Shown: piece by piece, positions 52,543-60,040 of the stretch
Numbering within the stretch: the stretch's first letter is position 1
Layout of the letters: every line of letters begins with the position of its first letter
Origin: Paragemmobacter straminiformis
GTDB taxonomy: Bacteria > Pseudomonadota > Alphaproteobacteria > Rhodobacterales > Rhodobacteraceae
Direction of reading: 5' to 3'
Length of the DNA: 64,000 nucleotides
Assembly: GCF_014243445.1 (NCBI RefSeq)
Contig: NZ_JACLQD010000003.1
Location: 496,001-560,000 of the forward strand
Translations under genes and position numbers: made by a program
Notes under the pieces: generated by a model
Seen by the model: only the letters and a program-made list of their open reading frames with translations
The model's database searches: none
Told to the model about the DNA's origin: nothing

Positions 52543-55106
52543 CACGCAACAGTGATGAAACCCCGCCGCAGGACGGCACCGGCAAGGGCACCGCGTCAAG
52601 CGGGGGCGGCGATCTGCAATCGGCGTTTGCCGCCCTGCGCCGGGCTGCGGGCGAGGCAGCGCCTGCGGCGTCCGATGCCGCGTCTGACGCCCTTGCCGCC
52701 CTGCGCGGAACCGTCGCGGCCGAAAGCCCAGCCGCGGCAGAGGACGCGACGGATGCGCTTGGAGCGCTTCTCGGAACGCTTGGGGCCGATGCCGAAGCAC
52801 AGGACCCGGAACCGGACCTTGGCGCGCTTTTGCAGGGTCTGGCCGATGAACCGGCCCCCGACGGGGTGACGGATCTTGACGCCCTGCTTGGCGCGCTGGG
52901 CGAAGCGCCGGTCGGCGATGCCCTGCCCGAGGTCGCATCGACCGACGCGCTTTCGCTGGCGGGCCTTGGCTTTCATGCCGAACCGCCGCCCGATGCGGAT
53001 TTGCCCGACGCGCGCGATGACGTTCTTGGCGCCCTTGCGCGTGCGGGGGCGCAGGCGCAGGACACGGGCGGGGAAACCGACGACATTGGCGCGCTGCTGG
53101 CGGGCCTGACGCAACAGGCCCCCGCCGACGCCGCAGACAGCGCCGGCAGCGGGCTGGACGATCTTGACGCGCTGTTGGCGGGTGTCGGGCTTGCAGAGGA
53201 CGGCCCGTCGACCGAGGGCGCGGCCGAAGGCGACCCCCTTGCAGCCCTTCTGGAAGATATGGGCGCAGTGCAGGATGCGGCATTGCCGCCTGCGGTGCCG
53301 GTTGCCGAAGCCGGTGATCCGGTCACCGACGGGGGCCTGCCGCCGGACCCCGCGCCCGCCGATGCGGTGCAGGCCCCCGCGGCGGCCCGCCCCGCCGTGC
53401 AGGATGAATTTGGCCGCCTGCCGCTTGCTGCGCCCGATCCTGCCCGCCTGAAACGCGATGTGTTCCGCATTGCCATTCTGGCCGATTGCTCGGGGCGGTC
53501 GGCCTCGGGCAGGCTTGGCGTCGGAGATGACATTGCCGCGCGCCGCGCCATCCGGCTGGATATCGACCGGCTCGATGACATCATCGAAAGTTTCGCCACC
53601 ACCCTGAGCCTTCAGGTCGGCGCTGACGGTGCCGCGATCGAGGTCGCGTTGCGTGATCTCGATGCGCTGCATCCGGACGAGCTGTTCGAGAATGTCGAGC
53701 TGTTCTCGGCGCTGAAATCCATGCGGCAAAGCCTGTCGGGCAGCGCGGCGGCCCATGCGATCCGCCAGATGCAGGGCTGGGCGCAGGACGGGTCTGCCGG
53801 GCTGATGCCGCAGCGCGCCAAGTCGTCGGGGGGGGCCGTTCCGGCGGACCAACGGCTCGATGGGCTGGCTGCACTGGTCGCGCAACCGCGCAGGGCCGCG
53901 CAAACCCCCGTGGCCGATCTGTTGGCCCGCGCCGTGGCTCCGCATGTCGTGGCCGCGCCGCACCCCGAAGCGGGCGCCTATCGCGCGGCGGTCGATGCCG
54001 CCCTGACCGATGCGATGCGGCTTGTGCTGCATCATCCAGAATTCAGGCAGGTCGAGGTGACGTGGCGCACGCTCGATTTCCTTGCCCGGCGGATCGAGAC
54101 CGATGCCAAGGTGCAGATCACCCTTTATGACATTTCGGCCGAGGAATTTGCCGCCGATCTGGCTGCCGAAGAGGACCTGACGCGGACAGGCCTGTTCCGC
54201 CTTTTGGCCGAAAACCCGCTGTCGGAAAGCGGGGCAGGCGGGTATTCGGCCATCTTCGGGCTGTATGGTTTCGAGGAAACACCGCCGCACGCGGCGCTTC
54301 TGGCGCGCATGGCGCAAATCGCCGCCTGGGCCGACGCGCCCTTTGTGACCGGATTGTCGAATGCCGTGATCGAGGTCGCGCCCGAGGACCGCCATCCGCT
54401 TGTCCGCGCGGCGTGGGACAGGCTGCGCGCCCTGCCGCAGGCGAAATGGCTGGGGCTTGCCTTGCCGCGTTTCATGCTGCGGCGTCCCTATGGCAAGAAA
54501 TCCGAACCGGTCGACAGTTTCGCTTTCGAGGAATTCGATCCGGCTGCGGGGTTGAACAGCCTGCTCTGGGGCCATCCGGCCGCTGTGATCGCCGTGCTTC
54601 TGGCGCAAAGCTGGACCAAGGGCGGGCGCGATCCGGCAAAGGTGCTGAGCATCGGCGAGATGCCGTTCCACTACATCACCGACCGGCATGGCGATCAGGT
54701 CGCCTTGCCCTGCACCGAACGCAACCTGACGCTGACGCGGCTTGAATCCGTCGCGGCGCGGGGCCTGATGCCGCTTGTGTCGATCCGCGGGCGCGATCAG
54801 GTGCGGCTGGCCTCGTTCCAGTCCTTTGGCGGCGGTCCGCTGCTGGGCCAGTGGTCCGACAGCGCGATGCGGCCCCAGACGCTGGCACAGCCCGGTCCCG
54901 CAGCACCGGAAACGCCTGCGCCCGCGCCCGACGCGCCTGCACCCGCCGCTTCCGCCGAAATGGTCGTCTCGCAAGAGTTTCCGGCAGAGCCGGCGGCCCT
55001 CGACGATCTGGACGCGCTTTTGGCCGGGTTTGCCGACACCGGAACCGCCGAACCCGGGCAGGACGGTCTTGATGCCGAGCTTGCCGCATTGCTGGAGGGA
55101 CTATGA
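52539..55106 (+). CDS. TssB-like/TssC-like fusion protein with DxxALLxGL repeats
   Basis: An 855-residue protein. Residues 1-290 are acidic, Ala/Pro-rich and carry about eight repeats of the type DLDALLGAL (near 72, 93, 112, 161, 182, 208, 233); two more are at the very C-terminus (823-832, 846-855). Residues about 307-400 resemble TssB (FRIAILADCSGR, DIDRLDDIIESF, DLDALHPDEL). Residues about 478-770 resemble TssC (EVTWRTLDFLARRIETDAKV, ALPRFMLRRPYGKKSEPVDS, SFAFEEFDP, GLMPLVSIRGRDQVRLASFQ). The part equivalent to the last 120 residues of TssC is missing. Related to second TssC-type (TssC40/ImpD) proteins of alphaproteobacterial imp clusters. Cytoplasmic; probably a non-canonical sheath or baseplate partner. 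Confidence 0.8.
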   Translation: MTRNSDETPPQDGTGKGTASSGGGDLQSAFAALRRAAGEAAPAASDAASDALAALRGTVAAESPAAAEDATDALGALLGTLGADAEAQDPEPDLGALLQGLADEPAPDGVTDLDALLGALGEAPVGDALPEVASTDALSLAGLGFHAEPPPDADLPDARDDVLGALARAGAQAQDTGGETDDIGALLAGLTQQAPADAADSAGSGLDDLDALLAGVGLAEDGPSTEGAAEGDPLAALLEDMGAVQDAALPPAVPVAEAGDPVTDGGLPPDPAPADAVQAPAAARPAVQDEFGRLPLAAPDPARLKRDVFRIAILADCSGRSASGRLGVGDDIAARRAIRLDIDRLDDIIESFATTLSLQVGADGAAIEVALRDLDALHPDELFENVELFSALKSMRQSLSGSAAAHAIRQMQGWAQDGSAGLMPQRAKSSGGAVPADQRLDGLAALVAQPRRAAQTPVADLLARAVAPHVVAAPHPEAGAYRAAVDAALTDAMRLVLHHPEFRQVEVTWRTLDFLARRIETDAKVQITLYDISAEEFAADLAAEEDLTRTGLFRLLAENPLSESGAGGYSAIFGLYGFEETPPHAALLARMAQIAAWADAPFVTGLSNAVIEVAPEDRHPLVRAAWDRLRALPQAKWLGLALPRFMLRRPYGKKSEPVDSFAFEEFDPAAGLNSLLWGHPAAVIAVLLAQSWTKGGRDPAKVLSIGEMPFHYITDRHGDQVALPCTERNLTLTRLESVAARGLMPLVSIRGRDQVRLASFQSFGGGPLLGQWSDSAMRPQTLAQPGPAAPETPAPAPDAPAPAASAEMVVSQEFPAEPAALDDLDALLAGFADTGTAEPGQDGLDAELAALLEGL

Positions 55107-55402
55107 CCGTGACCCTTCCCGACGACACGCGCCACCTGCCGATGCTTTTGGCGGTCGGCACGTCCTATACCTTGTTCCGTGGCGAGGAACATCTCGACGA
55201 TATTCTGATGACGGGAAAGAACTACCCCTTGCCCGTGCTGTGCATCCGCTTCGAGTCCGCCTTTGAAATGGGCATGTTCATCGCGCAAGCAGGATCGCAA
55301 AGTGACAACTGGGGGATAAATCCGGGCATCGTCGACCGGCTGAAGCGTGACGGACATCTGCACGAAATCGCATATCGGCCGGGGGATGGAAGCACGCCAT
55401 GA
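55103..55402 (+). CDS. Unknown 99-residue protein directly upstream of vgrG
   Basis: A small soluble alpha-beta protein (GTSYTLFRGEEHLDDILMTG, LCIRFESAFEMGMFIAQAGS, NWGINPGIVDRLKRDG). I recognise no family. It overlaps the fusion gene upstream (ATGA at 55103) and vgrG downstream (ATGA at 55399), so it is translated with both. That position suits a VgrG- or sheath-specific adaptor or an effector chaperone. Single cysteine; no signal peptide; composition normal for the host. Confidence 0.65.
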   Translation: MTVTLPDDTRHLPMLLAVGTSYTLFRGEEHLDDILMTGKNYPLPVLCIRFESAFEMGMFIAQAGSQSDNWGINPGIVDRLKRDGHLHEIAYRPGDGSTP

Positions 55403-57501
55403 CCGCAAAACAGTTCATCCTCGAGAACCGCGATGTCGTGCTTTACGCGCCGATGATCAAGGGCGCGAACTTCACGCGCGCCGTGATCGACGAGGGCCTG
55501 AGCGAGCCGATGTCGGCCACCGTAGAATTCGCCGTATCGGACCGCGATCTGGATTACTCGAAGATCCTCGGGCGGGAATTGGCCGTGCGTGTCGCCATCG
55601 GCGAGGAAAAATGGCGCGATTTCCGGGGGATTGCCTTTGAGATCGAATATATCGGCATGTTCGAGGGGCTTTATCTTTACAGCGTCCAACTTCGGTCATG
55701 GCTGTGGCTGCTGACGCTGTCCAAGAACAACCGGGTGTTTCAGGACCTGTCGCTTCAGGACATCGTGAAACGGGTCATCGGGGACTACGGACAAAGCGAT
55801 TTCGAATTCAAGACAAGCCGCGAATACAAGAAGCGCCCCTATACGATCCAGCACAACGAGACCGATTTCGACTTCCTCTCGCGGCTGCTCGAGGAAGAAG
55901 GGATGTATTATTTTTCGAACTGCGAGAACGGCAAGGAGAAGATCTTCTTCGTCGACGGGATCGGCGGGCATACCACGGTGCCGGAGGCCGCGACGATCAA
56001 GTATTACGAGCCGGAACCCAACTACCGCCGCACGGTCGACCATATCTTCGACTGGATATCGTCGGAACAGGTGACGACCGGCAAGGTGACGCTGTCGGAT
56101 TACAATTTCGAAACCCCGAAGTCGGACCTGACGACAAAGTCGGCGCAGCCCAAAGGCTCGCATGGCAACAAGGACCGTGAACACTATGTCAGCCCCGGAA
56201 AGTATCGCGACACCGAGGCGGGCAATACTTTTGCACGCATCCAGATGGAGGCCATCGCCGCCCGCCACACGTCGCGCCGCGCGGTCTGCAACGTGCCGAC
56301 GATGGCGGTCGGGTTCATCTTCGACCTCGACCAGCATCCGCGTTCAACGGAAAACGCCGCCTATCTGGTGACGCGCGCGCGCCATCTGGTCCAGATCGAG
56401 CCGAAGTCCAAGGAAATGGTCGACGCCCTTGGCATGCTTCACGGGCGCCTGCCGAACGATCCGGACAACTACGACCGCTATCGCAGCCAGATCGAGGTGC
56501 TTCCCAAGACGTCGGTTTTCCGCGCCGAACGCAAGGTGCCGTGGCCGCAGATTCCGGGACTCATGATCGCAAAGGTCGTTGGTCCCAAGGGCGAGGAAAT
56601 CTTTACCGACAAGTACGGGCGCATCAAAGTGCAGTTCCCCTGGGACCGCGAGGGCAAGAACGACGACCATTCGTCCTGTTTCGTGCGCTGCGTCATGCCT
56701 TGGGTGGGCAACAAATGGGGCATGGTGTCGATTCCGCGCATCGGCCAAGAGGTCGTGATCCAGTTCGAGGACGGCAACCCCGACCGGCCGATCTGCACGG
56801 GCATGCTCTACAATGCCGACAACATGCCGCCCTATGATCTTCCGGCCAACAAGACGCAGACGGGCATCAAGACCAACACCTCGGCCGGCGGGGGCGGGTT
56901 CAACGAACTGATGTTCGAGGACAAGAAGGGCGAAGAACTGGTCCGCATGCAGGCCGAGAAGGATTTCACCCAGATCGTCAAGAACAACGCGACGGTGACC
57001 ATCGGGATTGAAAAGAAGGATGCGGGCAACCTGACCCAGACCATCCAGAACCACCTGACCGAAACGCTGAAAGCCGGGGACCATACCTTTACCGTCGAGG
57101 CGGGCAAGGAGACGCGCAAGATCGCGAAGGACCAGACCGAGGAAGTCGGCGCGAACCGCAAGAAGGACATCACCGGCGACAGCACCGAAACCGTCGGTGG
57201 AAACGAGAAACTGGACGTCACCGGAAACCGGGAGATCACGGTGACCGGCAACCAGAAGACATCGATTACCGGCACCGAAACCACCGAAACCACCGGCACC
57301 GCCGACTGGAAGGTGAAAGGCCCGATCACGATCGAATCCAATGCCTCGATCACGCTCAAGGTCGGCGGTTCGCAGATCGTGATCAGCCCGCTGGGCGTCA
57401 CCGTCGAAGGGATGTCGATCAAGACCGACGCCAAGATGGCGGCCGAGCATTCGGGCGGGCTGTCGATGGTGGTCAAGGGCTTGATGGTGAACATAAACTG
57501 A
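55399..57501 (+). CDS. vgrG: T6SS spike protein VgrG (TssI)
   Basis: A 700-residue trimeric spike. N-terminal gp27-like region (FTRAVIDEGLSEPMSATVEF, YTIQHNETDFDFLSRLLEEEGMYYFS) is followed by the gp5 OB-fold region (GPKGEEIFTDKYGRIKVQFPWD, WVGNKWGMVSIPRIGQEVVI, GNPDRPICTGMLYNADN). The C-terminal beta-helix is made of repeats rich in VTGN and VGGNEK-type turns. It ends in GGLSMVVKGLMVNIN without an added toxin domain, so it is a structural spike rather than an evolved effector VgrG. Followed directly by DUF6931-like and PAAR genes. Confidence 0.95.
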   Translation: MTAKQFILENRDVVLYAPMIKGANFTRAVIDEGLSEPMSATVEFAVSDRDLDYSKILGRELAVRVAIGEEKWRDFRGIAFEIEYIGMFEGLYLYSVQLRSWLWLLTLSKNNRVFQDLSLQDIVKRVIGDYGQSDFEFKTSREYKKRPYTIQHNETDFDFLSRLLEEEGMYYFSNCENGKEKIFFVDGIGGHTTVPEAATIKYYEPEPNYRRTVDHIFDWISSEQVTTGKVTLSDYNFETPKSDLTTKSAQPKGSHGNKDREHYVSPGKYRDTEAGNTFARIQMEAIAARHTSRRAVCNVPTMAVGFIFDLDQHPRSTENAAYLVTRARHLVQIEPKSKEMVDALGMLHGRLPNDPDNYDRYRSQIEVLPKTSVFRAERKVPWPQIPGLMIAKVVGPKGEEIFTDKYGRIKVQFPWDREGKNDDHSSCFVRCVMPWVGNKWGMVSIPRIGQEVVIQFEDGNPDRPICTGMLYNADNMPPYDLPANKTQTGIKTNTSAGGGGFNELMFEDKKGEELVRMQAEKDFTQIVKNNATVTIGIEKKDAGNLTQTIQNHLTETLKAGDHTFTVEAGKETRKIAKDQTEEVGANRKKDITGDSTETVGGNEKLDVTGNREITVTGNQKTSITGTETTETTGTADWKVKGPITIESNASITLKVGGSQIVISPLGVTVEGMSIKTDAKMAAEHSGGLSMVVKGLMVNIN

Positions 57502-58124
57502 TGGAACGCGACATGAAAAACCGCTTCGCGAACCTGAAGAAAGTGCCGCAACAACCGGCCGCGCGCCTGCTTGCGATGGCGAACCTGAAGCTTGACGCCG
57601 AGCTTCAGTCTCCGGCCAGCGCGCCGGTCGATGTCGTGCTGGCCGAACTGGATGCCAAGGCGGCCTTTCCCGACACGCTGAAGCTGCTGTCCGTGGCGCT
57701 GCCCCCGCGCGAGGCGGTGTGGTGGGCCTGTCTTGCCGGACGCGACCTGCTGGCCGCCAATCCCAAGCTGAAGCCGCCGCGCACGCTCGAGGCCGCCGAG
57801 GCATGGGTGTTCCGCCCGACCGAAGAGAACCGCGCCGCGGTGCAGAAGTCGGTCGATACCGCCGAAAATGACGACGACTGCGTCTGGTGCGCGATGGCCG
57901 CGATCTATTCGGCGGGCAATCTGGGGGTGGGCCATATGTCGGAATACCCCGTCGCCCCCGAGGCCCTGCCCGCGATGGTCATCAAAATGGTAATCTTGTC
58001 GCTTTCGGTCCATGCTGCGGATTTCGAGGACCATTGCAGGCTGGTCGTGGACCGCGCCCTCGACATCGCACGGGGCGGCAGCGGCCAGATCACCCCGCAA
58101 GCGCAGTTGCAGGAAGGAGTCTGA
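57501..58124 (+). CDS. DUF6931-like protein between vgrG and PAAR
   Basis: A 207-residue all-helical protein. LPPREAVWWACLAGRDLLAA, AAEAWVFRPTEENRAAVQKS, CVWCAMAAIYSAGNLG and the C-terminal VVDRALDIARGGSGQ follow the layout of DUF6931 proteins, which are often encoded beside VgrG and PAAR. Its ATG overlaps the vgrG TGA by one base (TGATG). It probably acts as a cytoplasmic adaptor for loading the spike tip (inference); no enzymatic motif is visible. Confidence 0.7.
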   Translation: MERDMKNRFANLKKVPQQPAARLLAMANLKLDAELQSPASAPVDVVLAELDAKAAFPDTLKLLSVALPPREAVWWACLAGRDLLAANPKLKPPRTLEAAEAWVFRPTEENRAAVQKSVDTAENDDDCVWCAMAAIYSAGNLGVGHMSEYPVAPEALPAMVIKMVILSLSVHAADFEDHCRLVVDRALDIARGGSGQITPQAQLQEGV

Positions 58125-58125
58125 C

Positions 58126-58422
58126 ATGCCCGGACCCAATCAGGCGCGATTGACCGATCTTCACATCTGCCCCGTCACGGCGGGCGCGCCCATGCCGGTT
58201 TCGGCGCCCGGCGCGCTGAACGTGATGGTGCTGAAACTGCCTGCGGCGCGGGCGACCGATCTTTGCGCCGCCGCCCTGCCACCCGTGCCGCATCCCATCG
58301 CCAAGGGGTCGATGACGGTGATGATCGGCAAGCTTCCGGCGGCGCGGATCGGCATGGACCCCTGCGCCTCGGGCGGGGTGATCCTGCCGCCCGCCGCTTT
58401 CAACGTCTTTACAGGGGGATGA
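58126..58422 (+). CDS. PAAR-domain tip protein
   Basis: A 98-residue PAAR protein that caps the VgrG spike. It has the segments PGPNQARLTDLHICPVTAGA, LPAARATDLCAAALPPVPHP and a later LPAARIGMDPCASGGVILPP. Repeated PAAR-like 'LPAAR' motifs and conserved cysteine/histidine positions give the zinc-binding tip. It is a single-domain form with no toxin extension. AGGAAGGAG precedes the ATG at 58126. Confidence 0.92.
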   Translation: MPGPNQARLTDLHICPVTAGAPMPVSAPGALNVMVLKLPAARATDLCAAALPPVPHPIAKGSMTVMIGKLPAARIGMDPCASGGVILPPAAFNVFTGG

Positions 58423-58429
58423 GGCGTCC

Positions 58430-60004
58430 ATGACCGTGACGCTGCGCTTCCAGTCGACAGGAACGGTTCCCGGCAATGGCCGCCCCGTCAGCATGACCGG
58501 CACAAGCCTGACCATCGGGCGCGGGCCGGAGAACGATCTGGTCTTGCCCGACCCCGACAGGATGATCTCGAAACGCCACTGCGTGATCGAGGATCATGGC
58601 GGCAATATCGTGGTGATCGACTTTTCGTCGAACGGGACCTTTCTGAACTATGGCAAGGTTCCGCTGGGTCAGGTGACGACCCCGCTGAACGATGGCGACG
58701 TGCTGTCGATGGGAACCTATGAACTTGTCGTGTCGATCAGTCAGGCACGCGGCTTCGACCCGCTGGCCGATCTGCCCCCGCCCGTGGGCGAGGTGGCGGT
58801 GTCGCATGGCAATGCGGGTGCTGCGCCGGACCTGTCGAACCTGCTGGACGATCCGTCGCGCGGCGGAGATTTCCTTGACGATCTGATGGGGGCGGCGGCG
58901 CGGCCGGCGGGGCCTGCGGCGGTGCAGCGCGAGGACCCGTTCGATCCGCTGTCGCTGGCACCCCTGCCCGACGATGATGATTTTCTGACACCCGCAGCAC
59001 CCGTCGCCTTTGGCGGGGCGTCGCGGTCGAACCATTCGGCATCGGCGCAGGATGCGTTCCGGCCGAGCGGCGTGGCGGCATCCGCCTCGGTCATTCCTGA
59101 CGACTGGGACGATCTGTTGGCGCCGACGCCCGCCCCGACACCCGCGCCGCGCGCGCCTGCGGCCCCGCCGCCCCCGCGTCCTGCGGCGGCGGCCCCCGTG
59201 GCACCGGCTGCGATTCCTGTCGAGCTGGACGACGATTTCCTTTCCGACCTTGCCCCCGCGCCTGTGGCCCCCGCGCCGCTTGCGCCCCCACCTGTTGCGC
59301 CTGTCGCCGAACCCGCCGCAGCGCCGCCGCCGCAGGCACCGGCGGTGGCAGCCCCTGTCGCGCCGCCCGTCAGCGCCCCGCCTGTGGCTGCCGACCCCGC
59401 GCCCGTGACAGGCCCCGCCGCATCGCAGGATGCGGCCCGCGCCTTCCTTCATGCGCTCGGGGTCGAGGGCCTTGCCGTGCCGGATGCGGACCTGCCCGAC
59501 ACCATGACGCGCCTTGGCGGTGTCTTGCGCGCGATGATCGAAGGCCTGCGCGAGATCCTGATGACGCGGACCTCGATCAAGGGCGAGTTCCGCATCAACC
59601 AGACCATGATCAGCGCGGGCCGCAACAACCCGCTGAAATTCTCGGTGACGCCGGAGCAGGCCGTCGAGGCCCTGGTCAAACCGCCACCGCGTGGCTACCT
59701 CGACGCGCCGACCGCGACGGCCGAAGCCCTGCGTGACATCAAGGCGCACGAGGTGGCGATGGTCACGGGGATGGAGGCGGCGCTGAAAGGGGTGCTGGGC
59801 AAGCTGGACCCCAAGGCGCTGGAAAGCCGGATCGTCGCCAAGGGCGGCTTTGCGGGACTGCTGAAGAACCGCAAGGCGCAATACTGGGAAACCTACGAGG
59901 CGCTCTACGCCGAAATTTCCGATCAGGCCGAGAACGATTTCCAAGAGCTTTTCGCCCGCGAATTCGCCCGCGCCTATCAGGAACAACTGGAAAAACTGAA
60001 ATGA
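58430..60004 (+). CDS. tagH: T6SS FHA-domain protein TagH (Fha/ImpI)
   Basis: A 524-residue protein. The FHA domain (1-~105) has LTIGRGPENDLVLPDPDRMI with SKRHCVIEDHGGNIVVID and SSNGTFLNYGKV, the phosphothreonine-binding residues R, S, N in order. A 230-residue Pro/Ala-rich acidic linker follows, with DLSNLLDD, DFLDDLMG, DDWDDLLA and DDDFLSDLA. The C-terminal domain (about 345-524) has LRAMIEGLREILMTRTSIKG and YWETYEALYAEISDQAENDF, the TagH hallmark. Fha proteins transmit kinase signals (PpkA/PppA) in posttranslational control; no kinase gene is visible in this window. Confidence 0.93.
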   Translation: MTVTLRFQSTGTVPGNGRPVSMTGTSLTIGRGPENDLVLPDPDRMISKRHCVIEDHGGNIVVIDFSSNGTFLNYGKVPLGQVTTPLNDGDVLSMGTYELVVSISQARGFDPLADLPPPVGEVAVSHGNAGAAPDLSNLLDDPSRGGDFLDDLMGAAARPAGPAAVQREDPFDPLSLAPLPDDDDFLTPAAPVAFGGASRSNHSASAQDAFRPSGVAASASVIPDDWDDLLAPTPAPTPAPRAPAAPPPPRPAAAAPVAPAAIPVELDDDFLSDLAPAPVAPAPLAPPPVAPVAEPAAAPPPQAPAVAAPVAPPVSAPPVAADPAPVTGPAASQDAARAFLHALGVEGLAVPDADLPDTMTRLGGVLRAMIEGLREILMTRTSIKGEFRINQTMISAGRNNPLKFSVTPEQAVEALVKPPPRGYLDAPTATAEALRDIKAHEVAMVTGMEAALKGVLGKLDPKALESRIVAKGGFAGLLKNRKAQYWETYEALYAEISDQAENDFQELFAREFARAYQEQLEKLK

Positions 60005-60040
60005 TCCTGCCGCAAACCGCCACCGCCGGAAAGGCCCGCC

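Noticed and set aside
52690-53300. Repeats in the fusion gene considered as a CRISPR or tandem DNA repeat
   Set aside because: The repetition is at protein level; codons vary between copies and spacing is irregular. No CRISPR array was seen anywhere in the window.
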